Shown here piece by piece: positions 27,975 through 36,508 of a stretch of DNA of 64,000 bases; within the stretch, counting starts at the first letter, position 1, and each line of letters begins with the position of its first letter. Origin of the DNA: Flavobacterium sp. BFFFF2 (GTDB lineage Bacteria > Bacteroidota > Bacteroidia > Flavobacteriales > Flavobacteriaceae); NCBI GenBank assembly GCA_002256385.1, contig NKJD01000007.1, forward strand, positions 1-64,000. The letters run 5' to 3'. Below the pieces are notes generated by a model that was given only the letters and a program-made list of their open reading frames with translations, was not told the origin of the DNA and made no database searches. Made by a program: the position numbers and the translations under genes.

Positions 27975-27982
27975 TATATTTG
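27975..27982 (+). promoter_or_regulatory. Putative -7 element for the GT2 gene
   Basis: TATATTTG matches TAnnTTTG, 17 bp before the TTG start codon of the glycosyltransferase. No TTG is at the normal -33 distance. Confidence 0.45.
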
Positions 27983-27999
27983 CTTTTTATTTTTTTTCA

Positions 28000-28761
28000 T
28001 TGAACGCTCGTCTGCCCCTATCAATACTGATTATTACGCTTAACGAAGAAGCACACTTGCGTGAGTTGCTGCCAGAATTGGATTTTGCCGACGAAATCAT
28101 CATTGTTGATTCTTTAAGTACTGACAAAACGGAGCAAGTGGCCAAGTCATTTGCAAAAGTGACATTTATTAGCCATCCATTTGAAAATTTTACGGCGCAA
28201 CGAAATTTTGCCATTTCCAAAGCAAACAACGATTGGATCTTGTTTTTGGATGCAGATGAACGGTTAACGCCCCCACTGCAAGATGAAATATTAGATGTTT
28301 TAGCGCATCCATGTCCAAAAGCGGCCTATTTATTTCCTCGTAAATTTATGTTTAAACAAGAAGAACTCAATTTTACAGGCTGGAAAACGGATAAAATTTA
28401 TCGGTTGTTTAACCGCAAATACGCCAAGTATACCGAAGAAAGATTGGTTCATGAAAAATTAACAGTGAATGGAAAAATAGGCAAATTAAACAATAAACTG
28501 ATCCATTTCTCTTATGCCAATTTTGAGTCATATCGACTAAAAATGGAAAATTATGGGCGATTAAAGGCCCAAGAAAAATGCGCCAAAGGATTCCAATGGA
28601 CCCAATGGAAAGCTTGGTTGCATCCAAATTATACTTTCGTTTATCATTACCTCATTCGATTTGGTTTTTTAGATGGCCAGAAAGGCTACATCATCAGCCG
28701 CCTAAACGCCTACAGTGTCAACATTCGTTATCGTGAGCTGAAGAAAATGCAACAAGTTTAA
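28000..28761 (+). CDS. Family 2 glycosyltransferase (WaaE/KdtX-like)
   Basis: 253-residue inverting glycosyltransferase of the lipopolysaccharide-core WaaE type. It has the GT-A opening LSILIITLNEE, the nucleotide-sugar block IIIVDSLSTDKT, and the metal-binding DADER (Asp84, Asp86), then GWKTDKIYRLFN. The start codon is TTG: no in-frame ATG exists between the -7 element and the conserved fold, and the GT2 strand begins at residue 7. It probably adds a hexose to LPS inner core, by analogy with WaaE. Confidence 0.83.
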   Translation: MNARLPLSILIITLNEEAHLRELLPELDFADEIIIVDSLSTDKTEQVAKSFAKVTFISHPFENFTAQRNFAISKANNDWILFLDADERLTPPLQDEILDVLAHPCPKAAYLFPRKFMFKQEELNFTGWKTDKIYRLFNRKYAKYTEERLVHEKLTVNGKIGKLNNKLIHFSYANFESYRLKMENYGRLKAQEKCAKGFQWTQWKAWLHPNYTFVYHYLIRFGFLDGQKGYIISRLNAYSVNIRYRELKKMQQV

Positions 28762-28775
28762 ATCGACATGGTGAT

Positions 28776-29639
28776 TTAGTGGTACCTGCTAAACAAAGGT
28801 GTGGCTTGGTCAAAGCAAGCATTAAATTTTAGTCTGTTAATACCTGTTTCAACTCGGTTTGCCTCAAAAAAATCGAGCATTTTTTCGGTGGGCATGTTGC
28901 CTGTTAATTCATCTTTAGCCATGGGGCAGCCACCAAAACCTTGAATGGCACCATCAAAACGAACGCAACCCGCTTGCCAAGCCGCTTCAACTTTTTCATA
29001 CCATTGCAATGGTGAAGTGTGCAAATGGGCTCCAAATTCAACATGTGGATACGCTGGAATTAAATGCGAAAACAAATAAGAAATAACCTCAGGCGTTGAA
29101 CTTCCGATGGTGTCCGAAAGGGATAAAATGGTAACCCCCATCGCCGATAATTTTTCCGTCCATTCCCCCACAATGTCAACATTCCAAGGGTCGCCATAAG
29201 GGTTGCCAAAACCCATTGACAAATAAGCCACCACTTCTTTGTTGTGCTTATTTGCTAAGTCCAAAATTCCAGCTAGTGTAGTTAAACTTTCAGCTATGGT
29301 TTTATGGGTATTGCGCATTTGAAAATTCTCAGAAATAGAAAACGGAAAACCCAAATACCTGATGGGCTCATGCAAAACAGCTTGTTCTGCGCCTTTCAAA
29401 TTAGCAATGATGGCCAATAATTTTGTGTTGGTTTGCACAGCCGATAATTGTTCTAAAACGTCAACTGTGTCTTGCATTTGTGGGATAGCCTTAGGCGAAA
29501 CAAAACTACCAAAATCCAAACTGTCAAAGCCAACTTCTAACAAGGAACTCATATAAGCTACCTTTTCAGCAGTAGGAATAAAATCGCGGATGCCTTGCAT
29601 GGCGTCGCGTGGACATTCTATAATTTTGACCGATTTCAT
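28776..29639 (-). CDS. Hydroxymethylglutaryl-CoA lyase
   Basis: Splits HMG-CoA into acetyl-CoA and acetoacetate (leucine breakdown or ketone metabolism). From the ATG at 29639 (287 residues) it has the catalytic Arg11-Asp12 in ECPRDAMQG, the metal-binding HLH in GAHLHTS, and the G-loop with its active Cys in FGGCPMAK. Family members usually have GLQ after the Asp; here it is AMQ. A start three codons upstream (29648) would overlap the -7 element TATATTTG (29653-29646), so the later ATG is preferred and the mRNA may be nearly leaderless. It converges with the GT2 gene. Confidence 0.88.
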   Translation of the reverse strand: MKSVKIIECPRDAMQGIRDFIPTAEKVAYMSSLLEVGFDSLDFGSFVSPKAIPQMQDTVDVLEQLSAVQTNTKLLAIIANLKGAEQAVLHEPIRYLGFPFSISENFQMRNTHKTIAESLTTLAGILDLANKHNKEVVAYLSMGFGNPYGDPWNVDIVGEWTEKLSAMGVTILSLSDTIGSSTPEVISYLFSHLIPAYPHVEFGAHLHTSPLQWYEKVEAAWQAGCVRFDGAIQGFGGCPMAKDELTGNMPTEKMLDFFEANRVETGINRLKFNACFDQATPLFSRYH

Positions 29640-29679
29640 ACCGCACAAATATACAAATTAGGCAAACGAAATCGATTTC

Positions 29680-30291
29680 TTACGTCAGCTTTACCGATTT
29701 ATTTTCTTCTTCAAAAAGCAATTTGATATTTTCATAAGAATTGGTCAGAGCCGCTGGTATGTCAGATGGCTTAAGCCAAGCCACTTTTTCAATGCCCTCT
29801 TCCAATTGCCCACATAAAGGCCCATCATAGCTTGTTTCCATTTGAAACCAATGGGTTATCTTTAATTTAAATCGGCCATTTCGCTTAAAAACATGATAGG
29901 TTTTAACCAACTTTTTGGTAATAACCAACCCTGAAACGCCTGTTTCTTCTTCTACCTCTCGCAAAGCAGTATACTCAATTTCTTCTTCTTTTTCAACACC
30001 TCCTTTGGGCAAATCCCACTTGCCATCTCTAAAAATAAACAAGACTTCACCTCGTTGGTTATAAACCAATCCGCCGCCTGCCTTTTGAACCGGAATTTTG
30101 TCTTTCAGCTTTTTCATGATCGTTTTTTCATTTGGATCATACAAATAAGCCTTTTGAATTTTATTTTCAAAGTAATGAACAATAAGCTGTTCAATATCGA
30201 CACTATCTAAAAGAAAGAGTTGAAAATCGGTTTCTTTTTGCGGCGTATTTGTTAAAAATAGCGGCTTCTCGTTGACAAAAACTTTATACAT
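29680..30291 (-). CDS. NUDIX hydrolase
   Basis: 203-residue protein with a full Nudix box at about residues 97-119 (GGVEKEEEIEYTALREVEEE then TGV), which binds Mg and hydrolyses a nucleoside diphosphate linked to some group. The N-terminal ~65 residues are an extra domain not found in minimal Nudix proteins. This architecture, with WDLPKGG before the box, is common in Bacteroidota and in diadenosine-polyphosphate hydrolase-like enzymes, but the substrate cannot be read off. It is probably monocistronic; the HMG-CoA lyase start is 40 bp downstream. Confidence 0.87.
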   Translation of the reverse strand: MYKVFVNEKPLFLTNTPQKETDFQLFLLDSVDIEQLIVHYFENKIQKAYLYDPNEKTIMKKLKDKIPVQKAGGGLVYNQRGEVLFIFRDGKWDLPKGGVEKEEEIEYTALREVEEETGVSGLVITKKLVKTYHVFKRNGRFKLKITHWFQMETSYDGPLCGQLEEGIEKVAWLKPSDIPAALTNSYENIKLLFEEENKSVKLT

Positions 30292-30530
30292 TTGTGGGTG
30301 CCTAAACAGGTTCAGATGGCTGGTTCAATGCAACAAAATAACACAATTAGTTTCTACCTAAAAAATATTTTTTAACCGAATATGTCATGAAGTGCTTCAA
30401 ACAGCTGTTTTTAAAATGAAAACAGTTTGGCATTCTTAAAGTTACATTTCTGAATGATCCACAATGACCTATAAAACTTGCTGCGTTTTAACGTTTTAAT
30501 TCAAATTTCACCCAATTAACAACAAATATC

Positions 30531-30923
30531 ATGAATTTAGAAAGTAATATTACATCAATAAACAAGCCCACATCTTATATTTTTAATGCGTTAACACAAG
30601 TGCATGAATACCAAAAACTCATGCCCGATTCCATTGCGAAATTTGAGGTGATTGATACCCAAACGTTTGTTTTTGCTTTAAAAGGCATGCCAGAAATCAA
30701 ATTGCGAATGCAATCGCAAACCCCGAATTCAGAAGTGGTTTTGGGTGCTGCCAGCGACAAAATCCCATTTAATTTGAAAGCAGAAATAAATGAAGTGGAT
30801 GCGGAAAATTGTACGGTCCAATTGCATTTTCATGGCGAATTTAATGCCATGATGGCCATGATGGTAAAAGGTCCTATCTCTAATTTTATTCAAACTTTGG
30901 CCTCAAACATGACGCAGCTGTAG
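30531..30923 (+). CDS. SRPBCC-like protein of unknown function
   Basis: 130-residue protein with the alternating strand pattern of the SRPBCC/Bet v 1 fold. An N-terminal strand is followed by a helix (SYIFNALTQVHEYQKLMP), several strands with FALKGMPEIKLRM, and a long C-terminal helix. Such proteins bind hydrophobic ligands or assist enzymes. No catalytic residue can be named. It lies 88 bp before the tpx operon, which has its own promoter, so it is probably transcribed separately. The preceding 239 bp (30292-30530) hold no feature I can support. Confidence 0.68.
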   Translation: MNLESNITSINKPTSYIFNALTQVHEYQKLMPDSIAKFEVIDTQTFVFALKGMPEIKLRMQSQTPNSEVVLGAASDKIPFNLKAEINEVDAENCTVQLHFHGEFNAMMAMMVKGPISNFIQTLASNMTQL

Positions 30924-30959
30924 TCACATTTATTATATCAAGAATTGCATTGAATTTAC

Positions 30960-30990
30960 TTGCTGTCATTCAACAGAAATTGTATTTTTG
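30960..30990 (+). promoter_or_regulatory. Promoter of the tpx-dgkA-ftsK-lolA-lpt-ribB operon
   Basis: TTG at 30960-30962, a 20-bp spacer and TATTTTTG at 30983-30990 match the Bacteroidota consensus, 20 bp before the tpx ATG at 31011. It is the only consensus promoter seen before a run of six overlapping or closely spaced genes. Confidence 0.75.
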
Positions 30991-31010
30991 AGCTCAAATT
31001 TAAATATGCT

Positions 31011-31511
31011 ATGGCTACTGTAACTTTAGGAGGAAATCCTGTTCACACATTGGGCGAATTGCCAACGATTGGAAGTGAACTTCCCAATTTTGAATTGACT
31101 GCAACTGATTTATCTGTCAAAACGAACGCAGATTTTAAAGGGCAGCGGCTTATTTTGTCTATTTTCCCAAGTATTGACACCCCAACATGTGCCACTTCGG
31201 TACGCGCTTTTAATGCAAAAGCAGCCCAATTGCCAAATACCAAAGTGCTCTGTATTTCAAAAGATTTGCCTTTTGCTCAAAAAAGATTTTGTGGCGCTGA
31301 AGGTTTAGACAATGTAATTTGTTTAGCAGATTTTAAAAATGCAGATTTTGGCACCCAATTTGGACTCACTTTTACAGATGGCCCATTAACTGGATTGCTA
31401 TCGAGAGCCGTCATTGTTGCCGATGAAAATGGCCGCATTTGCTATGAAGAACAAGTAGCAGAAATTGCTCATGAACCCAATTATGAAGCCGCTTTAGCTT
31501 CGCTGGCATGA
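31011..31511 (+). CDS. tpx: Thiol peroxidase Tpx
   Basis: Atypical 2-Cys peroxiredoxin that reduces hydroperoxides with thioredoxin. From the ATG at 31011 (166 residues) it has the Tpx opening VTLGGNPVHTLGELP, the peroxidatic Cys60 in DTPTCATS, and the resolving Cys94 in KRFCGAEG. A longer in-frame TTG start at 30960 is part of the promoter (it is the -33 TTG), so it is rejected. The stop overlaps the dgkA start (ATGA). Confidence 0.94.
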   Translation: MATVTLGGNPVHTLGELPTIGSELPNFELTATDLSVKTNADFKGQRLILSIFPSIDTPTCATSVRAFNAKAAQLPNTKVLCISKDLPFAQKRFCGAEGLDNVICLADFKNADFGTQFGLTFTDGPLTGLLSRAVIVADENGRICYEEQVAEIAHEPNYEAALASLA

Positions 31512-31891
31512 TTGAACAATTTGAAAAAGACCAAAGATTCATAAGCGGTCGATTTAAAAGTATTGGATTTGCACTCAAAGGTGCCTGGCAACTGATGAGC
31601 ACAGAACACAGTGTTATGGTTCAAAGTACGCTGGGATTGGTGCTGGTTGCTGCTGGATTTTACCTTAATATAAGCCGGGTTGAATGGATGATGCAATGTT
31701 TTGCATTTGGTCTGGTACTCAGTGTAGAAGGGCTAAATACAGCGGTTGAAAAATTGGCCGATTTTGTACATCCAGGCTATCACGAAAAAATAGGTTTCAT
31801 TAAAGACATTGCAGCTGGCGCTGTGTTTTTTGCGGCACTTACTGCTTTAACTGTGATCGCACTAATCTATTTACCTTATTTACTTCCCTAA
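31508..31891 (+). CDS. dgkA: Diacylglycerol kinase family membrane protein
   Basis: 127-residue membrane protein of the DgkA/undecaprenol kinase family, with three hydrophobic segments (about 38-54, 64-80 and 103-125). The family signature between the second and third is EGLNTAVEKLADFV, which holds the catalytic Glu and Asn. An earlier Glu (STEHSV) matches the N-terminal active-site region. In Gram-negative bacteria it recycles diacylglycerol; an undecaprenol substrate is also possible. The start overlaps tpx by 4 bp and ftsK follows after 8 bp. Confidence 0.88.
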   Translation: MIEQFEKDQRFISGRFKSIGFALKGAWQLMSTEHSVMVQSTLGLVLVAAGFYLNISRVEWMMQCFAFGLVLSVEGLNTAVEKLADFVHPGYHEKIGFIKDIAAGAVFFAALTALTVIALIYLPYLLP

Positions 31892-31899
31892 TTTTTTCT

Positions 31900-34392
31900 A
31901 TGGCGAAAAGTAACGCACCCAAAACAGCCAAAACACCTGAATCAAAAGAAGTTGTCAAAGGCATTAGCAAACAAAACAAGCTGCTGATTGGTAGCTCTTT
32001 GGTGCTTTTTTCATTGGCTTTAATGGTCGCATTTGTCTCCTATTTTGTAACGGGACAAGCAGATCAAAGTGTGTATGACATTGTTACAGATCGCCAAATA
32101 CCCGTTGAAAATTGGATGGGGAAAATTGGGGCCTATTTGGCCCAGTTGCTCATTTATAATGGCTTTGGCATTGCCTCCTTTTTGATTGTTAAAATTTTGT
32201 TTTTAACAGGCATTTATTTTATCCTTCAACAGCCTATTCAACGGTTGAAATCCGTTTGGTTTTGGGATTTGTACGCCTTAATTATTCTATCAGTTTTATT
32301 TGGATTTTTCACCGAATCGGTTCCAGAATTGGGCGGGGTGGTTGGTTACGAAATGAATCAATTGGCCCAAGAATACATGGGAAAAATAGGAACCATTTTG
32401 GTGATTACCCTATTTATCATTGTATTTCTCATTTTTAAAGTTCAAATATCGCCCGACGCCATTCGCAGTTTTTTTCATCAGAAAAAGAAGGAATGGAACC
32501 AGGATATTTCAGATTTGGACACCGCCCCTACTTCTGCAATGGATGCAGGCGGCTACAATTTAGAAGAATATGCTATAACTGACGAAAGCACACCGTTTCA
32601 TGCCCCTGAATCACATTCTCCTTGGCCCTCGCAAGAAGAACTAAGCGATGAAGAATTAGAACCTGTTTTAATGCCCCCTGCGGCTTCCACTTTTGAAATT
32701 GATAAAGAAAAGTTGAAGCCAACCATCAATAATCCTTCTGAGATTCCGTTAAATATTCATCAGAAAACGGAACCACCCAAAATGGAAACAGCGCACGAAG
32801 AGGCTTTTGTCATTGAACAAGCCGAAGAAGAAGCCCAGGTGGTTGAAAATCTGGCCGATCGGTTGGTGGCTGATTTTGGCGAATTTGACCCGACCTTAGA
32901 TTTATCAAACTATAAATTTCCAACGATTGATTTGCTGAAAGAATATGCCAGCGTGGGCATTACTATTAATCAGGAAGAATTGGAAGAAAATAAAAACCGC
33001 ATTGTTGAAACGCTGCGGCATTATAAAATTGACATTGCCCAAATTAAAGCGACCGTTGGTCCTTCGGTTACTTTATACGAAATTGTACCAGAAGCAGGTA
33101 TTCGTATTTCAAAAATTAAAAATCTAGAAGACGATATTGCTTTGTCGCTGTCGGCATTGGGGATACGGATTATTGCGCCTATGCCTGGCAAGGGAACCAT
33201 TGGTATTGAGGTGCCCAACAAGAACCCAACTATGGTACCCATGCGTTCGGTCATAGCCTCTGCCAAATTTCAGGAAGCAGAAATGGAGTTGCCGATTGCT
33301 TTAGGTAAAACCATTTCAAACGAAACGTTTGTAGTCGATTTGGCCAAAATGCCGCACTTGCTTATGGCTGGTGCAACTGGTCAAGGTAAGTCGGTAGGAC
33401 TCAATGCGGTGCTCACTTCGTTGCTCTATAAAAAACACCCTGCTGAAGTGAAATTTGTTTTGGTGGATCCCAAAAAAGTGGAGTTAACCTTATTTAATAA
33501 AATTGAACGGCATTATTTGGCCAAGTTGCCAGATACAGAAGATGCCATTATTACTGATAATTCAAAGGTAATCAACACCTTAAATTCGTTGTGTATTGAA
33601 ATGGACAACCGCTACAACTTGCTGAAAGATGCAATGGTTCGGAACATTAAAGAATACAATGATAAATTTAAAGCACGTAGGTTAAACCCTGAACTGGGAC
33701 ATCGTTTTTTACCTTACATTGTGTTAGTGGTCGATGAATTTGCCGATTTAATCATGACCGCCGGAAAAGAGGTGGAAACGCCCATTGCCCGTTTGGCTCA
33801 GTTGGCTCGAGCTATTGGGATTCACTTAATTATTGCTACTCAAAGACCATCTGTAAATGTCATTACAGGGATTATTAAAGCCAATTTCCCAGCGCGAATA
33901 GCTTTTCGTGTGACCTCTAAAATTGACTCCCGAACCATTTTAGACACCCAAGGAGCTGACCAATTGATCGGCCGAGGCGATTTGTTGTATACCAATGGGA
34001 ATGACCTGGTGCGGGTGCAATGTGCCTTTGTGGACACACCCGAAGTGGAAAAAATAGTGTCATTTATTGGCGCGCAAAGAGCCTATCCGAGTGCTTATTT
34101 ATTGCCTGAATATGTGGGAGAATCTGGCGACAATGTACCCTTAGAATTTGATGCTTCCGAACGCGATCCAATGTTTCGAGAAGCGGCAGAGGTCATCATC
34201 ATTGCGCAACAAGGTTCTGCCTCATTGCTTCAACGCAAATTAAAACTAGGTTACAATCGCGCAGGTCGCCTCATAGACCAACTAGAGGCCGCAGGCATTG
34301 TTGGACCATTTGAAGGCAGTAAGGCCCGCTCTGTTAATTTTTCAGATTTGACCAGTTTAGATCATTATTTAAGCAACGAATCCAATTCATGA
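31900..34392 (+). CDS. ftsK: DNA translocase FtsK
   Basis: Septum-associated DNA pump that segregates chromosome termini during division. The 830-residue product has four N-terminal membrane segments (to about residue 185), an acidic Pro-rich linker (about 210-330) and the alpha/beta/gamma motor. Walker A is GATGQGKS with Lys497, Walker B is VLVVDEFADL, and the terminal winged-helix gamma domain (about 760-820) has LQRKLKLGYNRAGRLIDQLE, which reads orienting polar sequences. The linker is shorter than in E. coli but typical for Bacteroidota. It overlaps lolA by 4 bp. Confidence 0.95.
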   Translation: MAKSNAPKTAKTPESKEVVKGISKQNKLLIGSSLVLFSLALMVAFVSYFVTGQADQSVYDIVTDRQIPVENWMGKIGAYLAQLLIYNGFGIASFLIVKILFLTGIYFILQQPIQRLKSVWFWDLYALIILSVLFGFFTESVPELGGVVGYEMNQLAQEYMGKIGTILVITLFIIVFLIFKVQISPDAIRSFFHQKKKEWNQDISDLDTAPTSAMDAGGYNLEEYAITDESTPFHAPESHSPWPSQEELSDEELEPVLMPPAASTFEIDKEKLKPTINNPSEIPLNIHQKTEPPKMETAHEEAFVIEQAEEEAQVVENLADRLVADFGEFDPTLDLSNYKFPTIDLLKEYASVGITINQEELEENKNRIVETLRHYKIDIAQIKATVGPSVTLYEIVPEAGIRISKIKNLEDDIALSLSALGIRIIAPMPGKGTIGIEVPNKNPTMVPMRSVIASAKFQEAEMELPIALGKTISNETFVVDLAKMPHLLMAGATGQGKSVGLNAVLTSLLYKKHPAEVKFVLVDPKKVELTLFNKIERHYLAKLPDTEDAIITDNSKVINTLNSLCIEMDNRYNLLKDAMVRNIKEYNDKFKARRLNPELGHRFLPYIVLVVDEFADLIMTAGKEVETPIARLAQLARAIGIHLIIATQRPSVNVITGIIKANFPARIAFRVTSKIDSRTILDTQGADQLIGRGDLLYTNGNDLVRVQCAFVDTPEVEKIVSFIGAQRAYPSAYLLPEYVGESGDNVPLEFDASERDPMFREAAEVIIIAQQGSASLLQRKLKLGYNRAGRLIDQLEAAGIVGPFEGSKARSVNFSDLTSLDHYLSNESNS

Positions 34393-35045
34393 AAAGCAAC
34401 AATTCACTCTTAAAGTCCCTTTTACTCTTCTTTTTGGTTGCATTCAGCGCTTTTGGACAAAACAAAGCAACCCTTTTTCTGAATAAAGCAGCAGCTCATT
34501 TTAAAGCCCAAAAAAATTGTTCGATTCAGTTTACTTACCACATTCAAAATCTGAAAACCAATCAGGATGTTGAAAACGAAGGGAATCTGTTGATGGAAGG
34601 AAATAAATATGTCTTGAATTTCATGGGTATTACCAAACTTTTTGATGGAAAAAAAATATACGCGATCAATGCAGAAGATGAAGAGGTCGTTATTTCTACT
34701 CCGAAAAGAAATAAGCTAGACCTTGTGAATCCGCAGCAGTTGTTTGCCCAATTTTCAAATTCCTTTATTCCAAACTGGGACATTCAACAAAAGCTTGGAA
34801 AACAAGTCATTCAGTACATTAAGTTAACCCCAAAAGACCCAACTGATGAGCGCAAAGAAGTGCTTTTAGGAATCAATGCTAAAACATACCAACTATATAC
34901 AGTCATTGAGGTAAACCGCAAAGGAGGCCGAAATACACTCACCATTAAAACGTGGAAAAATAACTTAAACCTGCCCAAAAATCAGTTTACTTTTGTATCG
35001 AATCAGTACAAAGGATATTACATCAACCAATTGGATCGTCCTTGA
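34389..35045 (+). CDS. LolA-like outer-membrane lipoprotein carrier
   Basis: 218-residue periplasmic protein. A signal peptide ends at FGQ (about residue 24). The remainder follows the LolA fold: KAAAHFKAQKNCSIQFTY, EGNLLMEGNKYVLNFMG and LFDGKKIYAINAEDEEVVIS. LolA carries lipoproteins from inner to outer membrane, and Bacteroidota have several LolA-like paralogues. The stop TGA overlaps the TTG start of the LptF/LptG gene (TTGA), so the two are translationally coupled. Confidence 0.87.
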   Translation: MKSNNSLLKSLLLFFLVAFSAFGQNKATLFLNKAAAHFKAQKNCSIQFTYHIQNLKTNQDVENEGNLLMEGNKYVLNFMGITKLFDGKKIYAINAEDEEVVISTPKRNKLDLVNPQQLFAQFSNSFIPNWDIQQKLGKQVIQYIKLTPKDPTDERKEVLLGINAKTYQLYTVIEVNRKGGRNTLTIKTWKNNLNLPKNQFTFVSNQYKGYYINQLDRP

Positions 35046-36508
35046 AACTAATAGACCGTTATATTCTCCGTCTTTTTTTGACCAGTTTTTTAACTGTATT
35101 TGTCATCTTGTTTTTCATTTTTGCTTTGCAAACCATTTGGTTGTTTATTGCTGAATTGGCTGGAAAAGATTTGGATGCTTTTCTGATTCTTAAATTTTTA
35201 TCAATGGCCATGCCGCGCACCATTCCATTGGTTCTTCCACTTTCGGTATTATTGGCTTCCATTATGTTATTTGGTAGTTTAGCCGAAAACTATGAATTTG
35301 CTGCTATGAAATCGTCAGGTATTTCATTGCAACGCGCCATGCGAAGCCTCATTGTTTTTATTGTTGGTTTGAGTTTAGTTACCTTTTATTTTGCCAACAA
35401 TGTCATTCCATATTCTGAATTTCAGTTTATTAACTTTAGGCGATATATAGCCAATTCAAAACCTTCCATGGCCATTGCAGCGGGTCAATTCAGTAAGATT
35501 GGCGATAATTTCAGCATTAAAGTAGAAAAGAAAAAAGGGGAAGAAGGCACCTTTTTAGAAGACATCACCATCCATGAATGTTCGTCAAACGGATTGGGGA
35601 ATTTAAAAGTAATCAAGGCAAATACAGGTGAAATTGTTTCACAGCCAATGAACAACTCGCTCAAGTTAATACTCAAAGATGGATTTTATTATGAAGATGT
35701 AGTTAAGAACGCATATAGTTATAATAACATCACTTATCCATTTGCCAAAAGCCACTTTAAACAATATGCCATCAATATTGATTTGTCAAAATTAAACAAA
35801 GTAGATGAAAATCAATATGTTGCAGGAACCAATACGATGTTAAAATTAGATGATCTTGAATATACTTTAGATTCATTGAATGTCAATTTGAAAAAAGATT
35901 TGATGTCACAAAATGACAATTTGTATTTGCGATCTGGCATGAATTCGAATATTTCATTTGCACAAATCAATTCAGCAGAGGTTGCGCCAAAGGCAAATGA
36001 CCAAGATATGATGAGCACCCTAAATGCAACCCAGAAAACAACTACTTTGAATATCGCTCGCGGTAATATTGACAGCATGTTGTTCACCTTAGAAAGTAAT
36101 GCCGCTAATTTACTCGGAAAACTCAAAAATATTTGTGCTTTTAAAGTAGCCATACACGAAAAATTTGTCATTGCTTTTTCGTGTATACTCATGTTTTTTT
36201 TAGGCGCCCCATTAGGTGCCATTATCCGAAAAGGTGGGCTAGGCTTACCTATTGTTTTTGCCATTCTGATTTTCATTAGCTATCACTTCATCAACACCTT
36301 TGGCAAAAGACTGGCTGAAGAAAACGGCATTGAACCGTTTATTGGCATGTGGTTAGCCACCTTCATCTTATCACCTTTAGCGGTACTGTTAACCTATAGA
36401 GCAACCAATGACATTGGGTTAATCCAATTTGATCAAATAGGTGATTTCTTTGCAAATATATTTTCTGTTCTTAAAAACTTAGCAACAAAAAAAAGTGAAT
36501 CAAACTGA
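35042..36508 (+). CDS. LptF/LptG-family LPS export permease
   Basis: 488-residue inner-membrane permease of the LptB2FG LPS extractor. Three membrane segments lie near the N-terminus (about 10-110), then a large periplasmic beta-rich domain, then three segments near the C-terminus (about 376-470). The opening MKLIDRYILRLFLTSFL is typical. LptF and LptG are hard to tell apart by eye. The start is TTG, overlapping the lolA-like stop. The periplasmic region is longer than in E. coli LptF/G (extra ~100 residues around 240-340), a common feature in this phylum. Confidence 0.88.
   Translation: MKLIDRYILRLFLTSFLTVFVILFFIFALQTIWLFIAELAGKDLDAFLILKFLSMAMPRTIPLVLPLSVLLASIMLFGSLAENYEFAAMKSSGISLQRAMRSLIVFIVGLSLVTFYFANNVIPYSEFQFINFRRYIANSKPSMAIAAGQFSKIGDNFSIKVEKKKGEEGTFLEDITIHECSSNGLGNLKVIKANTGEIVSQPMNNSLKLILKDGFYYEDVVKNAYSYNNITYPFAKSHFKQYAINIDLSKLNKVDENQYVAGTNTMLKLDDLEYTLDSLNVNLKKDLMSQNDNLYLRSGMNSNISFAQINSAEVAPKANDQDMMSTLNATQKTTTLNIARGNIDSMLFTLESNAANLLGKLKNICAFKVAIHEKFVIAFSCILMFFLGAPLGAIIRKGGLGLPIVFAILIFISYHFINTFGKRLAEENGIEPFIGMWLATFILSPLAVLLTYRATNDIGLIQFDQIGDFFANIFSVLKNLATKKSESN

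Noticed and set aside
30960..31010. N-terminal extension of Tpx from a TTG start
   Set aside because: The TTG is the -33 element of a consensus promoter and the extension also spans its -7 element. Family alignment begins at the ATG at 31011.
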